64,000 nt of DNA from Alcaligenaceae bacterium (GCA_013416445.1 JACCER010000002.1:1-64000); one strand, 5' to 3'. Positions 1 through 8,222 are shown, counted from the first letter of the stretch. Program-made: numbers and translations. Notes: generated from the letters alone by a model not told the origin.

Positions 1-172
1 CACTTGGATATCATTTTGCGACCCCTCGTGAGAAGGGTGGCCCACTGATGCCAAGCGCCCACACTTATCGGCTGTTAAATTGTTAAAGAGCGTGTACTGC
101 TGGTACTGCGTATTCGGTACTGCCTGCTACCCCCACACCGCGTTGCCGCTGTGTGTGTGTTGACTGCAGAGA
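1..172 (-). other. 16S rRNA operon leader (partial, leaves window)
   Basis: On the minus strand, the stretch downstream of the promoter at 179-207 contains a boxA-like antitermination element and the conserved run that follows boxA in proteobacterial 16S leaders (AACAGCCGATAAGTGTGGGC on the minus strand). No mature 16S sequence is visible: the rRNA gene should start beyond the left edge. The TSS near 172 is inferred from the -10 position. Confidence 0.8.
81..92 (-). promoter_or_regulatory. boxA antitermination element of rrn leader
   Basis: The minus strand reads CGCTCTTTAACA, close to the rRNA boxA consensus (TGCTCTTTAACA), about 80-90 nt downstream of the predicted transcription start. boxA recruits the NusB/S10 antitermination complex in rRNA operons. 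Confidence 0.8.
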
Positions 173-178
173 AACGAG

Positions 179-207
179 ATTATGAAGCATCTCGTTGGGG
201 TTGTCAA
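179..207 (-). promoter_or_regulatory. rRNA operon promoter
   Basis: On the minus strand TTGACA (202-207) is followed after exactly 17 nt by CATAAT (179-184). This is a near-consensus sigma-70 promoter pointing into the boxA leader, as expected for an rrn promoter. The flanking AT-rich DNA (about 208-240) could include an UP element, but I cannot define one. Confidence 0.8.
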
Positions 208-670
208 GTCAAAGCGGGTGGGACAAGAAAGTTAAACCTGCTAACCACCTGCCCTGCCGCCTCGGCCCGAAACCACCGAACCCTGCGCCACATAGCGCCA
301 CAAGAATAAAACGCATCGAATGAGCAAGACTGCTTCTAACCCGATAGCGCCAACTACTTGCGCTTTGCTGCTCTGCTTGTTGGGGTAAACCCTGTATGCC
401 GGAGCAGCGAAGAACGAAACTATAGCACGGACATTTCAGACTATGCAAGTCGAGAACGGGAAAAAGACGGGATAGATACTGGAAAAGTACGAAAAAACCA
501 CTTAAGCACTTGAATTAACAGAATAAACTATTTTTAGCTAAAAACCAAAAAGGCAGCGCCCTCGTGCACGCGCGAGGTGCTTTGCTCGCATGATGCTGCT
601 CCACAAGGCCGCGTCATGCGAGCCAAGCCGCACGGGTGCGTTGCTTGCGCGCGCCGCCTGCCCCATATGT

Positions 671-711
671 TTTCCGTGGCCTTCTATATGTGCTTTCCGT
701 GGCCCTCTATA
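671..711. repeat. 18-bp direct repeat pair
   Basis: TTTCCGTGGCCTTCTATA (671-688) recurs with one mismatch as TTTCCGTGGCCCTCTATA (694-711), a spacing of 23 bp. The second copy runs into the perfect palindrome CTCTATATATAGAG (705-718). Confidence 0.75.
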
Positions 712-714
712 TAT

Positions 715-791
715 AGAGCAGATGTACCGCCTTGGGCTTGGCGCTATAAATGTATACAGAGCAGATGTACCGCTTTGGGCTTGGCGCTATA
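715..791. repeat. 34-bp direct repeat pair, period 43
   Basis: The segment 715-748 recurs at 758-791 with a single mismatch (GTACCGCCTTGG against GTACCGCTTTGG). Each copy starts AGAGCAGATG and ends GGCGCTATA, joined by a short AT-rich spacer. Only two full copies exist and they are not separated by unique spacers, so this is a local duplication and not a CRISPR array. Confidence 0.8.
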
Positions 792-897
792 TATAGAGAG
801 AGAAAGAGGCACATAAGATGCCTTTCCGCATGGAGCTGCTTTCAATTAACCGGGGCCATTAAGCAATGGCCGGTGCGGGTACGCTAGCATCGATACG

Positions 898-929
898 TCG
901 GATGACCGCACCAAAGGCGCCTCATCCGA
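898..929. repeat. Hairpin, variant of the dispersed TCGGAT family
   Basis: TCGGATGA (898-905) and TCATCCGA (922-929) form perfect 8-bp arms around a 16-nt loop. The arms resemble the dispersed TCGGATTACGC hairpins elsewhere in the window. Confidence 0.6.
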
Positions 930-940
930 CCTACGCGCCC

Positions 941-994
941 GACATATCCGACATATCCGACATATCCGACATATCCGCGATATATCCGACATAT
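941..994. repeat. 9-bp tandem repeat array (GACATATCC)
   Basis: Four perfect GACATATCC units (941-976) are followed by a degenerate unit and a partial unit up to 994, where the stop codon of the minus-strand thioesterase gene begins. Such arrays are prone to slippage. It sits at the 3' end of the gene, so copy-number change would not alter the protein. Confidence 0.85.
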
Positions 995-1455
995 TAAGAT
1001 GAGCTGTCGGGTTTGCCGTGCATGCAGATCAGTGTTTGCTGCCCTATTGCGACCAACCTTTTTTCCTGGCCTGTAACGCCGAAGACTTCGAGTTGGGCAA
1101 TGGTGAGGGTACGGCCCGACTTGATAACCTGACCGACGGCTTCGAGATAGTCGCCTTGTGCCGGGGCCACCAGGTTGATTTTGAACTCTACGGTCAGTAC
1201 CGAACTGCCAGGAGGGAATAGCGTAAAGCCGGCATATCCGCCAGCACTATCGGCAATAGCGCTGGTGCCGCCGGCATGGAAGAAACCATGCTGTTGTGTC
1301 AGTTCGGGCTTGAATGGCATTTGAATATGCACAGTGCCCGGCTCAATATGGCTAATTGTGGCTCCCAGATGGCGCATCAGGCCTTGCTTGTCAAAGCTGT
1401 CACGTATCCGCTGCTTCATTGCCAACGATTCTTGCGGCGTTAAGATTTTATGCAT
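994..1455 (-). CDS. PaaI-like hotdog-fold thioesterase
   Basis: Predicted acyl-CoA thioesterase of the PaaI/YigI hotdog family, cytosolic, 153 residues, the usual length. The central motif HGFFHAGGTSAIADSAGG matches the conserved hotdog helix (HGG...A..D) that carries the catalytic Asp. Two adjacent ATG codons follow an AGGAGG: the first is 1 nt away, the second 4 nt, so I take the second (1455); using 1458 adds one Met. The real substrate cannot be told from sequence. The gene stands alone, its 3' end touching the 9-bp tandem array. Confidence 0.85.
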   Translation of the reverse strand: MHKILTPQESLAMKQRIRDSFDKQGLMRHLGATISHIEPGTVHIQMPFKPELTQQHGFFHAGGTSAIADSAGGYAGFTLFPPGSSVLTVEFKINLVAPAQGDYLEAVGQVIKSGRTLTIAQLEVFGVTGQEKRLVAIGQQTLICMHGKPDSSS

Positions 1456-1632
1456 CATGCCTCCTCTCTGTTTTTATCAAAGCAGCGTAGCAGAAATCCA
1501 CCGATAAAATCAGACTGAACCGCCAGAAAATCACCAAGCACTTAAATGCATAAGGTAATTCATAATCATTATTTAAAGAAATGAAGAGTCCTTTGTAAAC
1601 TCTCACACTTCCATCTGCTCACTCTGCATCCC

Positions 1633-2853
1633 ATGACGACGACAACTGCAACATTGCCCAGCCCCTTGCCCCGACTTGGACTCAACATAAAGCCTTTGCT
1701 GATTGCAGCACTGCTCATCCTGGCGGGCGCGCTTTACCTGACTCAAACTGTAAGTGGCCGACAAGGCGTACTTTGGATAGTGGGCGCCCTGCTTGGCGTT
1801 ACGCTTTATCACTCCTCTTTTGGTTTTACTCAGGCCTGGCGTGTTTTTGTGTCTGATCGCCGCGGGGCTGGTCTGCGGGCGCAAATGCTCATGCTGGCCT
1901 TGGGCGTCATGCTGTTCTTTCCTTTTCTGGCTCAAGGCTCTTTGGCTGGCCAGGCAATAAACGGCTTTGTGTCGCCGCCTGGGGTCTCAGTGGTGCTGGG
2001 CGCATTCATCTTTGGAATAGGCATGCAATTGGGTGGTGGGTGCGCATCAGGAACCCTCTTTGCCGTAGGCGGAGGCAGCACACGCATGCTGGTCACACTG
2101 TTCTTTTTTATTGTGGGTTCAATACTGGCCGCCCTGAATTTTTCCTGGTGGAGCACGCTGCCTGCCATTGCGCCTGTTTCCCTGGTCAAGACCTGGGGCT
2201 TATGGCCTGCTTTATTTGCCAACCTGCTGGTCTTTGCCCTGATTGCCGGGGCAACCATAGTGCTTGAAAAGCGCCGTCATGGCAGGTTGATTTCGAACGC
2301 CACTGGAACATCACGCCCCGCCTCATTGTTGCGTGGACCCTGGCCCCTGGTATGGGGTTCAGTCGCCCTGGTAGCGCTTAACTTTGCCACGCTTGCCTTG
2401 GCCGGGCGTCCGTGGGGCATCACGTCTGCATTTGCCCTGTGGGGTTCTAAAGGCTTGATGGCATTGGGCGCCGACCCTGCGCAGTGGGCATTCTGGGCCA
2501 AGAACCCCGCCGTCCTCACCGCCCCGGTCAGTCAAGACATAACATCAGTCATGGATCTAGGTCTTATTTTGGGTGCTCTGGCGGCTGCCGCTGCTGCAGG
2601 CAAGTTTTCCCCAGTATGGAAAATTCCCGCGCGCTCTTTGCTAGGAGCCGTAGTAGGCGGTATTTTCCTTGGCTATGGAGCAAGGCTGGCGTTTGGTTGC
2701 AATATTGGCGCTTATTTCAGCGGCATTCTATCAGGCAGCCTGCATGCCTGGCTATGGCTTCCCGCCGCTTTTGCCGGCAGCGCAGCAGGAGTCGCCTTGC
2801 GCCCATGGTTCGGCCTGCAAGTCGAAAAGACACAGGAAATGACGGCTTGTTGA
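1633..2853 (+). CDS. YeeE/YedE family sulfur-compound transporter
   Basis: A 406-residue integral membrane protein with many hydrophobic segments, built as two YeeE/YedE halves. Each half has the signature with a cysteine: GGGCASGT (Cys137) and FGCNIGAY (Cys356). In the characterised homologue TsuA, cysteines of this kind relay thiosulfate across the membrane, so thiosulfate or a related sulfur compound is the likely substrate. The start at 1633 has no clear ribosome binding site. No sulfur-metabolism gene adjoins it. Family is confident, substrate is inferred. Confidence 0.85.
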   Translation: MTTTTATLPSPLPRLGLNIKPLLIAALLILAGALYLTQTVSGRQGVLWIVGALLGVTLYHSSFGFTQAWRVFVSDRRGAGLRAQMLMLALGVMLFFPFLAQGSLAGQAINGFVSPPGVSVVLGAFIFGIGMQLGGGCASGTLFAVGGGSTRMLVTLFFFIVGSILAALNFSWWSTLPAIAPVSLVKTWGLWPALFANLLVFALIAGATIVLEKRRHGRLISNATGTSRPASLLRGPWPLVWGSVALVALNFATLALAGRPWGITSAFALWGSKGLMALGADPAQWAFWAKNPAVLTAPVSQDITSVMDLGLILGALAAAAAAGKFSPVWKIPARSLLGAVVGGIFLGYGARLAFGCNIGAYFSGILSGSLHAWLWLPAAFAGSAAGVALRPWFGLQVEKTQEMTAC

Positions 2854-2917
2854 TAGTATCTGGATCATGCGGGGCAAAACTTGCAATGCATGACGGATAT
2901 TTTTAAGTATTGCTTTG

Positions 2918-2960
2918 TCGGGTTACGGCTGAATTCGAGGCCGTAGGGCATCGAACCCGA
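2918..2960. repeat. Hairpin in intergenic space (TCGGGTT/AACCCGA)
   Basis: TCGGGTT (2918-2924) pairs with AACCCGA (2954-2960). The loop includes GGCTGAATTCGAGGCC. It is a diverged relative of the dispersed TCGGATTACGC hairpins and could act as a terminator for the upstream transporter gene. Confidence 0.45.
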
Positions 2961-3043
2961 CAGGCGCTCTACATTGGGCATCCTATATGCATCTGACTGG
3001 ATTAGGTATACAGTCAAGTCAGTAGCCACAGGAGGCTCACACG

Positions 3044-3862
3044 ATGCATGCATCTACCAAAACCGCAACTAGCTGGACCCTCGATCAGGTTCCTTTTGCG
3101 GATGTTGACTCTGCTCAAGTCAGAGCCCAAGAAGATTTATTTTATCTGATCGCCGCTGCTTCTTTTGTAGAAATTGCAGCCGACTTATACACCGATAACC
3201 TGATACGCTACTTCGATGGCGACGACGAAATAGGCGCCTGGCTGGAAAGCGCCTGGCGGCCCGAGGAAGTACGCCATGGTCATGTGCTGCGAGATTATTT
3301 ATGCCATGTCTGGCCGGAATTCGACTGGCAACAGGCCTATTCCGCTTTTTATGCCGACTATTCCAAGCTATGCACTGTTGAACAATTCGAAGCAAGCCGC
3401 AGCCTGGAAATGGTAGCCCGCTGCATGGTGGAAACCGGTACGGCAACTTTTTATCAAGCCTTGGCTGCGCTGGCCACAGAACCAGTACTGGCGGGTATCG
3501 CCACCCGTATCAGGGCGGATGAAATTGGCCACTACAAGTACTTCTACCGATTCTTTCTGGTATACAACGCCAAAGAAGCACCTGGACGCCTGCGCATACT
3601 TGGGGCAATTAAACGCCGTATGCTGGAAGCTCGCAACGATGATGCCAAGTGTGCGCTTTGGCATGCCTTTATTGTGCGCGAAGCAGCCCCCAACAAGAGC
3701 AAATTCAATTTATTACGAGCTCAGTTGGGCCAGAAGGTCAGGCGCCACTACCCGCTACCCATGGCAACCAAAATGCTGCTTAAACCCCTGGACTTGCCCG
3801 ATTCCGTTGCGCACCTGCTTCATGGCCCGATGGCGCGACTGGCTGCCCGCCTGATGCTGTAG
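3044..3862 (+). CDS. Ferritin-like di-iron protein
   Basis: A 272-residue soluble helical protein with two acidic-helix motifs spaced as in ferritin-like di-iron carboxylate proteins: RPEEVRHGH near residue 78 and ADEIGHYKYF near residue 159, each giving Glu and ExxH ligands; a further Glu (SFVEIAAD) precedes the first. It resembles uncharacterised ferritin-like proteins related to acyl-ACP desaturase/rubrerythrin folds. The substrate, if any, is unknown. An AGGAGG at 3030-3035, 8 nt before the ATG, fixes the start. The gene appears monocistronic. Confidence 0.7.
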   Translation: MHASTKTATSWTLDQVPFADVDSAQVRAQEDLFYLIAAASFVEIAADLYTDNLIRYFDGDDEIGAWLESAWRPEEVRHGHVLRDYLCHVWPEFDWQQAYSAFYADYSKLCTVEQFEASRSLEMVARCMVETGTATFYQALAALATEPVLAGIATRIRADEIGHYKYFYRFFLVYNAKEAPGRLRILGAIKRRMLEARNDDAKCALWHAFIVREAAPNKSKFNLLRAQLGQKVRRHYPLPMATKMLLKPLDLPDSVAHLLHGPMARLAARLML

Positions 3863-3931
3863 GCCGAATTATCGCGAAGCGCGTAACCCGACCCACAAAC
3901 CACGCACGACAAAGGTAGCAAGCAATACGAA

Positions 3932-4876
3932 CTACTTCCAGGCAGCAAGAAATGCTAATAACACTTTGGCGGAATTATCGGCGGCGATATTCATGAAGGT
4001 ATACATTTCATTGACCCCTTCCCCGCCGCCTGCCAAGTCGCTTAGGGAACGGAAGGCAATAAATGGCACGCCGTTGCTGTAAGCCACCAGGGCACAGGCA
4101 GCGCTTTCCATGTCGAGCACATTGGCCTGGAAGGTTTTGAATATATATTCGCGTACTGCAGCGTTGTCGACAAAGGCCGAGCCCGATACACCATTACCGC
4201 CAATGACCAATTCTGGCTTGCGGGCAAGGCACTTATTGCCAGCATCACAATCTGTCAGTTTGACGTTCTGGATGCTTTTGGCAACAGACAACATTACCGG
4301 ATCGACTTCAAACCAGAATTTCTTGTGAATTGCAGGATGTTCAGCGGAGCGTACGCGCATCGCCCGCGTGTATAACATGCCAAAGTTGCCCAAATTGAAA
4401 TCGTCTTTGCCCGGTGGCGGGCTGAATACCTGTGGCGCGGTTTCGCGTGCCATCAAGACTTCAAGATAACTGCCCCAGCGTTCTACAACGGTTACATCGC
4501 CTATGCGCAAGCCGGGATTTACACCACCGGCAATACCGCTGAACACAATATGGCTGATATGAAACCGGTCTAGTGCAAGCTGTGTGCTCATGGCGGCATT
4601 GGTCATGCTGATGCCGCTAAGAAACAGCACGACTGGCTTGTCTTGCAAGATACCCGTGGTGAATTCGACCCCGTTGACGACATGCTTTTGAGGGGCTTGC
4701 ACCTGGTTCAGCAACAAAGCCAATTCAGGTTCAAATGCCGACATCACCGCAATGCGAGGTTCTGGGTCTAGCCAGGGCGCGGCACGAACAGGCAACAACA
4801 CACAGCCCAAGACCAGAACAAAGGCAAAAACAATTTGCAAGAGACGCGAATGTAATAGTTTCATACGAAGCATCAT
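3932..4876 (-). CDS. Exported MTA/SAH nucleosidase-like phosphorylase family protein
   Basis: A 314-residue member of the nucleoside phosphorylase / 5'-methylthioadenosine nucleosidase superfamily. Family marks are MSAFEPE at the start of the fold, SGIAGGVNPGLRIGDV, and VLDMESAACA with FRSLSD near the C-terminus, the latter carrying the purine- and ribose-binding Glu and Asp. Unlike the cytosolic MtnN (about 230 residues) it has an N-terminal hydrophobic stretch ending VLLPVRAAPW, a probable Sec signal peptide, and insertions in the middle, so it probably acts in the periplasm. Start could be 4876, 4873 or 4864; no good ribosome binding site decides. Substrate unknown. Confidence 0.75.
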   Translation of the reverse strand: MMLRMKLLHSRLLQIVFAFVLVLGCVLLPVRAAPWLDPEPRIAVMSAFEPELALLLNQVQAPQKHVVNGVEFTTGILQDKPVVLFLSGISMTNAAMSTQLALDRFHISHIVFSGIAGGVNPGLRIGDVTVVERWGSYLEVLMARETAPQVFSPPPGKDDFNLGNFGMLYTRAMRVRSAEHPAIHKKFWFEVDPVMLSVAKSIQNVKLTDCDAGNKCLARKPELVIGGNGVSGSAFVDNAAVREYIFKTFQANVLDMESAACALVAYSNGVPFIAFRSLSDLAGGGEGVNEMYTFMNIAADNSAKVLLAFLAAWK

Positions 4877-5123
4877 AGCCCAATCACATCAGCAATAGTA
4901 TGATCCCATCCGCTCTCTATCGCGCGCTCAGATGCCTGATCAAGGCGGCATGCTCGGGCCACAATGCCAGCAGCACATCGGTATCGGCCAGGTCAGACTA
5001 TTGTATAAGGCATGCAACTGCCTGGCTGACTGCTTTCATAAGATATGCTTCGCATTGAAAACAAGACCTTATCTGCTATATAAAATCAACACAAACCAGC
5101 ACTTATCGTGTTCAATAATCATC

Positions 5124-6419
5124 ATGACCAGCCCCGCCCTCACCCCCAACAATTCAGTCAACTCTGAATCGCCCTACGCCTGGACCCGGCTGATCGTGTC
5201 ACTATTGCTTATGACCATAGGCGGGTCGGGCATGTATTCAGTTACGGTGGTGTTGCCGCAAATCCAAGCCGAATTCGGGGTAAGCCGTTCCGATGCTTCG
5301 CTGCCTTATACGCTGACGATGGTCGGTTTTGGCTTGGGCGGCATACTGATGGGCAAGTTGTCGGATCGCTTCGGCGTGATGATGCCTATCGTCGTAGGCA
5401 CCTTGGGCTTAAGCGGCGGGTTTATTTTGGCAGGCATGGCCAACAGCCTATGGCAGTTCATTTTCATTCAAGGCCTGCTGATAGGCCTGATGGGCACAGC
5501 CGCCACCTTTGCGCCGCTGGTCGCCGATACTTCGCAATGGTTTACACGACGGCGCGGAATAGCCGTAGCCATCTGCATGAGCGGAAATTACGTGGCGGGC
5601 GCAGTCTGGCCTCCTATTATGCAGCACTACATCGATACCGTGGGCTGGCGTCAAACCTATATAGGTATAGGCCTGTTCTGCCTGCTTTCCATGCTGCCCC
5701 TGGCGCTGATGTACCGACGGCGCCCGCCCTCGGTCGTCGCCACCGCAATAGCAGAAACCAAGCGCAATTCCCGTTTCATGCAAGAAGCTGCCAAGTCCAG
5801 CCCCGAGCGCCCACTTGGCTTGGCGCCAGGCGCGCTGCAAGGCCTGTTATGCGTCGCTGGCGTGGCCTGCTGCGTAGCCATGGCCATGCCGCAGGTACAT
5901 ATCGTGGCCTATTGCGGAGACCTCGGTTTTGGCGCGGCGCGAGGTGCGGAAATGCTGGCGCTCATGCTGGGGCTAGGTGTAGTCAGCCGCCTGGCTTCTG
6001 GCTGGATGTCGGATCATATCGGCGGCCTGCGCACGCTGCTGGTGGGTTCGCTGCTGCAAGGGCTGGCCTTGCTTTTGTTCCTGACCAATAAAGGCCTAGT
6101 TTCGTTATACGTGATATCGGCGCTTTTTGGCTTGTTCCAAGGCGGCATCGTACCGGCTTATGCACTGATTGTGCGCGAATACTTTACGCCCAAAGAAGCC
6201 GGTGCACGCGTGGGCACCATCTTGATGGCGACCTTATTTGGCATGGCGCTGGGCGGCTGGATGTCTGGCGCCATCTACGACATGACAGGTTCTTATCAAG
6301 CAGCTTTCATGAACGGCACGGCATGGAACCTAGTCAACCTGAGCATAGTTGGATTTTTACTGTACCGGGCGCGCCGAGGGCTGAAAAGCATTAGTACGGC
6401 AACACAAGCCCAAGCGTAG
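5124..6419 (+). CDS. MFS transporter
   Basis: A 431-residue major facilitator with about 12 hydrophobic segments in two halves. The loop after segment 2 carries the MFS signature (GKLSDRFGV), and an equivalent loop (GWMSDHIGG) is found in the second half. It resembles the monocarboxylate / oxalate-formate antiporter type. An in-frame extension reaches back to 4932, but the extra residues are hydrophilic and cysteine-rich; the hydrophilic N-terminus starting MTSPALTPNN at 5124 is more typical. Substrate unknown. Confidence 0.8.
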   Translation: MTSPALTPNNSVNSESPYAWTRLIVSLLLMTIGGSGMYSVTVVLPQIQAEFGVSRSDASLPYTLTMVGFGLGGILMGKLSDRFGVMMPIVVGTLGLSGGFILAGMANSLWQFIFIQGLLIGLMGTAATFAPLVADTSQWFTRRRGIAVAICMSGNYVAGAVWPPIMQHYIDTVGWRQTYIGIGLFCLLSMLPLALMYRRRPPSVVATAIAETKRNSRFMQEAAKSSPERPLGLAPGALQGLLCVAGVACCVAMAMPQVHIVAYCGDLGFGAARGAEMLALMLGLGVVSRLASGWMSDHIGGLRTLLVGSLLQGLALLLFLTNKGLVSLYVISALFGLFQGGIVPAYALIVREYFTPKEAGARVGTILMATLFGMALGGWMSGAIYDMTGSYQAAFMNGTAWNLVNLSIVGFLLYRARRGLKSISTATQAQA

Positions 6420-6457
6420 ACATCCAAACACAGACTTAAAACGCTGTTGAAAAAACA

Positions 6458-6487
6458 CTAGGGAAAACCCTAGGTTGATGCTACAAT
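6458..6487 (+). promoter_or_regulatory. Inverted repeat overlapping a promoter
   Basis: CTAGGGAAAACCCTAG (6458-6473) is a 6-bp inverted repeat around AAAA. It is followed by TACAAT (6482-6487), a good -10 hexamer, with no recognisable -35, so the palindrome occupies the -35 position. That suggests an activator site or an operator for the small gene at 6545. Confidence 0.5.
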
Positions 6488-6544
6488 GAAGTCCTAGAGC
6501 GGGCAAGGATGCCTGCTCAACTGACAAATCTTGGGAAGCCCATT

Positions 6545-6772
6545 ATGTCTACATTGCTATATCACCCCCAGTCCATGCGCCTGACCGACAGCCTAGAGCG
6601 CGACTTGATGCGCCAGTCGTACGTTACTCCCTTGTCAACGCCGATTGTGCCCGCATTGAAAACTGCAGCCCGCACATTCTCACGTATGGCTCACGCCACA
6701 TGGCGTTTTGCAGTCGAAGTTGGCGAGATGCGCGCTGCACGTGCAATAGATAAGCATCAGTACTGGTACTAA
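6545..6772 (+). CDS. Small hypothetical protein (75 aa)
   Basis: Not recognised. A 75-residue basic protein, from MSTLLYHPQS to AIDKHQYWY, with an amphipathic stretch (ARTFSRMAHATWRFAVEVG) in the middle. It shows some resemblance to short DUF1127-like proteins but lacks a clear motif. Support for its being real: a -10 with palindrome upstream (6458-6487), GGGAAG before the chosen ATG, and a strong rho-independent terminator 30 nt after the stop. A longer version could start at 6509. Function unknown. Confidence 0.6.
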   Translation: MSTLLYHPQSMRLTDSLERDLMRQSYVTPLSTPIVPALKTAARTFSRMAHATWRFAVEVGEMRAARAIDKHQYWY

Positions 6773-6802
6773 GCAGTACGCTAGACTGTTCTAGCGCTTG
6801 AT

Positions 6803-6833
6803 AAAAAGCCCGGCATGTTCTGCTGGGCTTTTT
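6803..6833 (+). terminator. Rho-independent terminator
   Basis: AAAAAGCCCGGCA (6803-6815), loop TGTTC, TGCTGGGCTTTTT (6821-6833): a GC-rich stem with one mismatch, followed by T residues. Ends the small gene at 6545-6772. Confidence 0.85.
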
Positions 6834-6878
6834 AACGTGAAAAACCTGATTCATTATCAGGTGTGACCGCTGCTGGTG

Positions 6879-6940
6879 TCGGATTACGCTACTTTTGTAA
6901 TGTTATGTGTGGGACTATGCACCTGGCGGCGGTAATCCGA
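6879..6940. repeat. Dispersed TCGGATTACGC hairpin element
   Basis: TCGGATTACGC (6879-6889) and GGTAATCCGA (6931-6940) form complementary arms around a longer loop containing ACCTGGCGGC. It belongs to the same family as the elements at 9069, 15626, 33755, 36053 and 41722. Confidence 0.65.
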
Positions 6941-6982
6941 CAAACAGTGCCAGCATATTGGGCAAACAGATTTGTATTTTTA

Positions 6983-6998
6983 CTGTATATATATACAG
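6983..6998 (+). promoter_or_regulatory. LexA (SOS) box upstream of pbpG
   Basis: CTGTATATATATACAG is a perfect match to the proteobacterial LexA operator. It overlaps a possible promoter (TTGTAT at 6972-6977, TACAGT at 6994-6999). The nearest downstream gene is the PBP7-like endopeptidase at 7110; in the other direction only an intergenic hairpin and the terminator of the small gene are found, so the endopeptidase is the likely target. Confidence 0.75.
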
Positions 6999-7109
6999 TT
7001 AAATGGCGAACCTAAAATAAAACTTAACAGAATCTTGTAACGTACTAATATATTTGTATTTTTTCTGATATTATCGCTGGAATCAAAAACAAGTATACAA
7101 GCGCCTGCC

Positions 7110-8222
7110 ATGCCCCTTACCTGGAAATCCTCGCCCCACCATATTTTTTTGTCGGCCCTATTACCTATGCTGCTGCTTTTTACGCCAGGCACGCATACCG
7201 ACGCCCAGGCCAGCACACGCAACAAAGCGCAAAACACGCAAAAAGCATCTGCTGGCGCAAAAAAAACAGCAATTAAAAAACCTGTCGCCAAAAAGACTGT
7301 CAAAAAATCGGCAATCAAGCCCAGCACCCAAAAAACACGTCTCGCATCACGCCAAAATGTGCGCACGACCAATCCTGGGGCATCCAGAATCCAGGTAGGC
7401 TTGCGCAGCAGCGACAGCCATATTGCAGTCCAGCGTGCTGCACCAAACATCGAGCCGCTTACTTCCCAGGCCATGCTCAGGTCCGAAATCGCCTTTGTCC
7501 AGGATCTGGAAAGCGCAGATATCCTGTACGACAAAAACAGCGACGAAGTCCGTCCTATTGCATCAATTACCAAACTAATGACAGCCCTGGTCGTTGCCGA
7601 GGCCGGTCTGCCCCTGAATGAACAAATACAAATCTCCGATGCCGACGTCGACCGCGTACGCTATTCACGTTCACGCTTGGCGGTAGGTACGGAATTAAGC
7701 CGTGCCGACATGCTGCACCTGGCGCTGATGTCGTCGGAAAATCGTGCTGCAAATGCTCTGGGCCGCTACTATCCGGGCGGCATGCCTGCGTTCGTGCGTG
7801 CCATGAACGATAAAGCGCGTTCGCTAGGCATGCGCAACACCCGGTTTGTTGAGCCTACCGGCTTGTCCAGCGAAAATGTTTCCACGCCGCGCGATCTGGT
7901 CCAGCTATTGCGCGCCGCCAGCAAACATCCGCTTATCCACCGCTATACCACCGACGACAAATACGAGGTCGCAGTCGCCAACGGCAGGCAGTTGCTTTAT
8001 AACAATACCAATCGCCTGGTCAGCAAATCGGACTGGGACATCAAAATATCCAAAACCGGCTTTATCAACGAAGCGGGTGAATGCCTGGTCATGCTGACCC
8101 GTATCGATAACCGCGAAGTCGCTATCGTCTTGCTTAACTCCTCTGGACGCTACTCCCGTATTGGCGATGCAGTACGTATACGCACCCTGGTCGAAAACGC
8201 CGGCAACGTCGCCATGCTTTAG
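7110..8222 (+). CDS. pbpG: D-alanyl-D-alanine endopeptidase (PBP7-like)
   Basis: Serine DD-peptidase of the S11 family that cleaves peptide cross-links in periplasmic peptidoglycan. The three penicillin-binding motifs are present: SITK (Ser152, Lys155), SEN (209-211) and KTG (315-317). An N-terminal hydrophobic signal (FLSALLPMLLLF) is followed by a Lys/Ala-rich linker of about 50 residues, making the protein (370 residues) longer than E. coli PBP7 (about 310). The start at 7110 lacks a strong ribosome binding site. A perfect LexA box lies about 110 bp upstream, which suggests damage-inducible expression. Followed by the NRDE gene after 15 bp. Confidence 0.9.
   Translation: MPLTWKSSPHHIFLSALLPMLLLFTPGTHTDAQASTRNKAQNTQKASAGAKKTAIKKPVAKKTVKKSAIKPSTQKTRLASRQNVRTTNPGASRIQVGLRSSDSHIAVQRAAPNIEPLTSQAMLRSEIAFVQDLESADILYDKNSDEVRPIASITKLMTALVVAEAGLPLNEQIQISDADVDRVRYSRSRLAVGTELSRADMLHLALMSSENRAANALGRYYPGGMPAFVRAMNDKARSLGMRNTRFVEPTGLSSENVSTPRDLVQLLRAASKHPLIHRYTTDDKYEVAVANGRQLLYNNTNRLVSKSDWDIKISKTGFINEAGECLVMLTRIDNREVAIVLLNSSGRYSRIGDAVRIRTLVENAGNVAML

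Larger units (their letters stand above)
210..993. other. Non-coding, repeat-rich interval
   Basis: I see no convincing gene between the rrn promoter and the thioesterase gene. The interval is AT-rich around 480-560, then holds two sets of short direct repeats (671-711 and 715-791), a hairpin (898-929) and a 9-bp tandem array (941-994). Short open frames here have no recognisable product and are built from the repeats. Confidence 0.6.

Noticed and set aside
1-60. Start of the 16S rRNA gene
   Set aside because: The window edge shows leader sequence only; no mature 16S sequence such as the AGAGTTTGAT start is present on the minus strand.
715-791. Possible CRISPR-like repeats
   Set aside because: Only two copies with a 9-bp spacer, no array and no cas genes.
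941-994. Possible iteron/origin array
   Set aside because: Nine-bp units are contiguous, at a gene 3' end, with no rep gene, DnaA boxes or AT-rich unwinding region identified.
6980-7573. Long minus-strand open frame opposite pbpG
   Set aside because: It is antisense to a clear penicillin-binding protein, with no recognisable domain or ribosome binding site.
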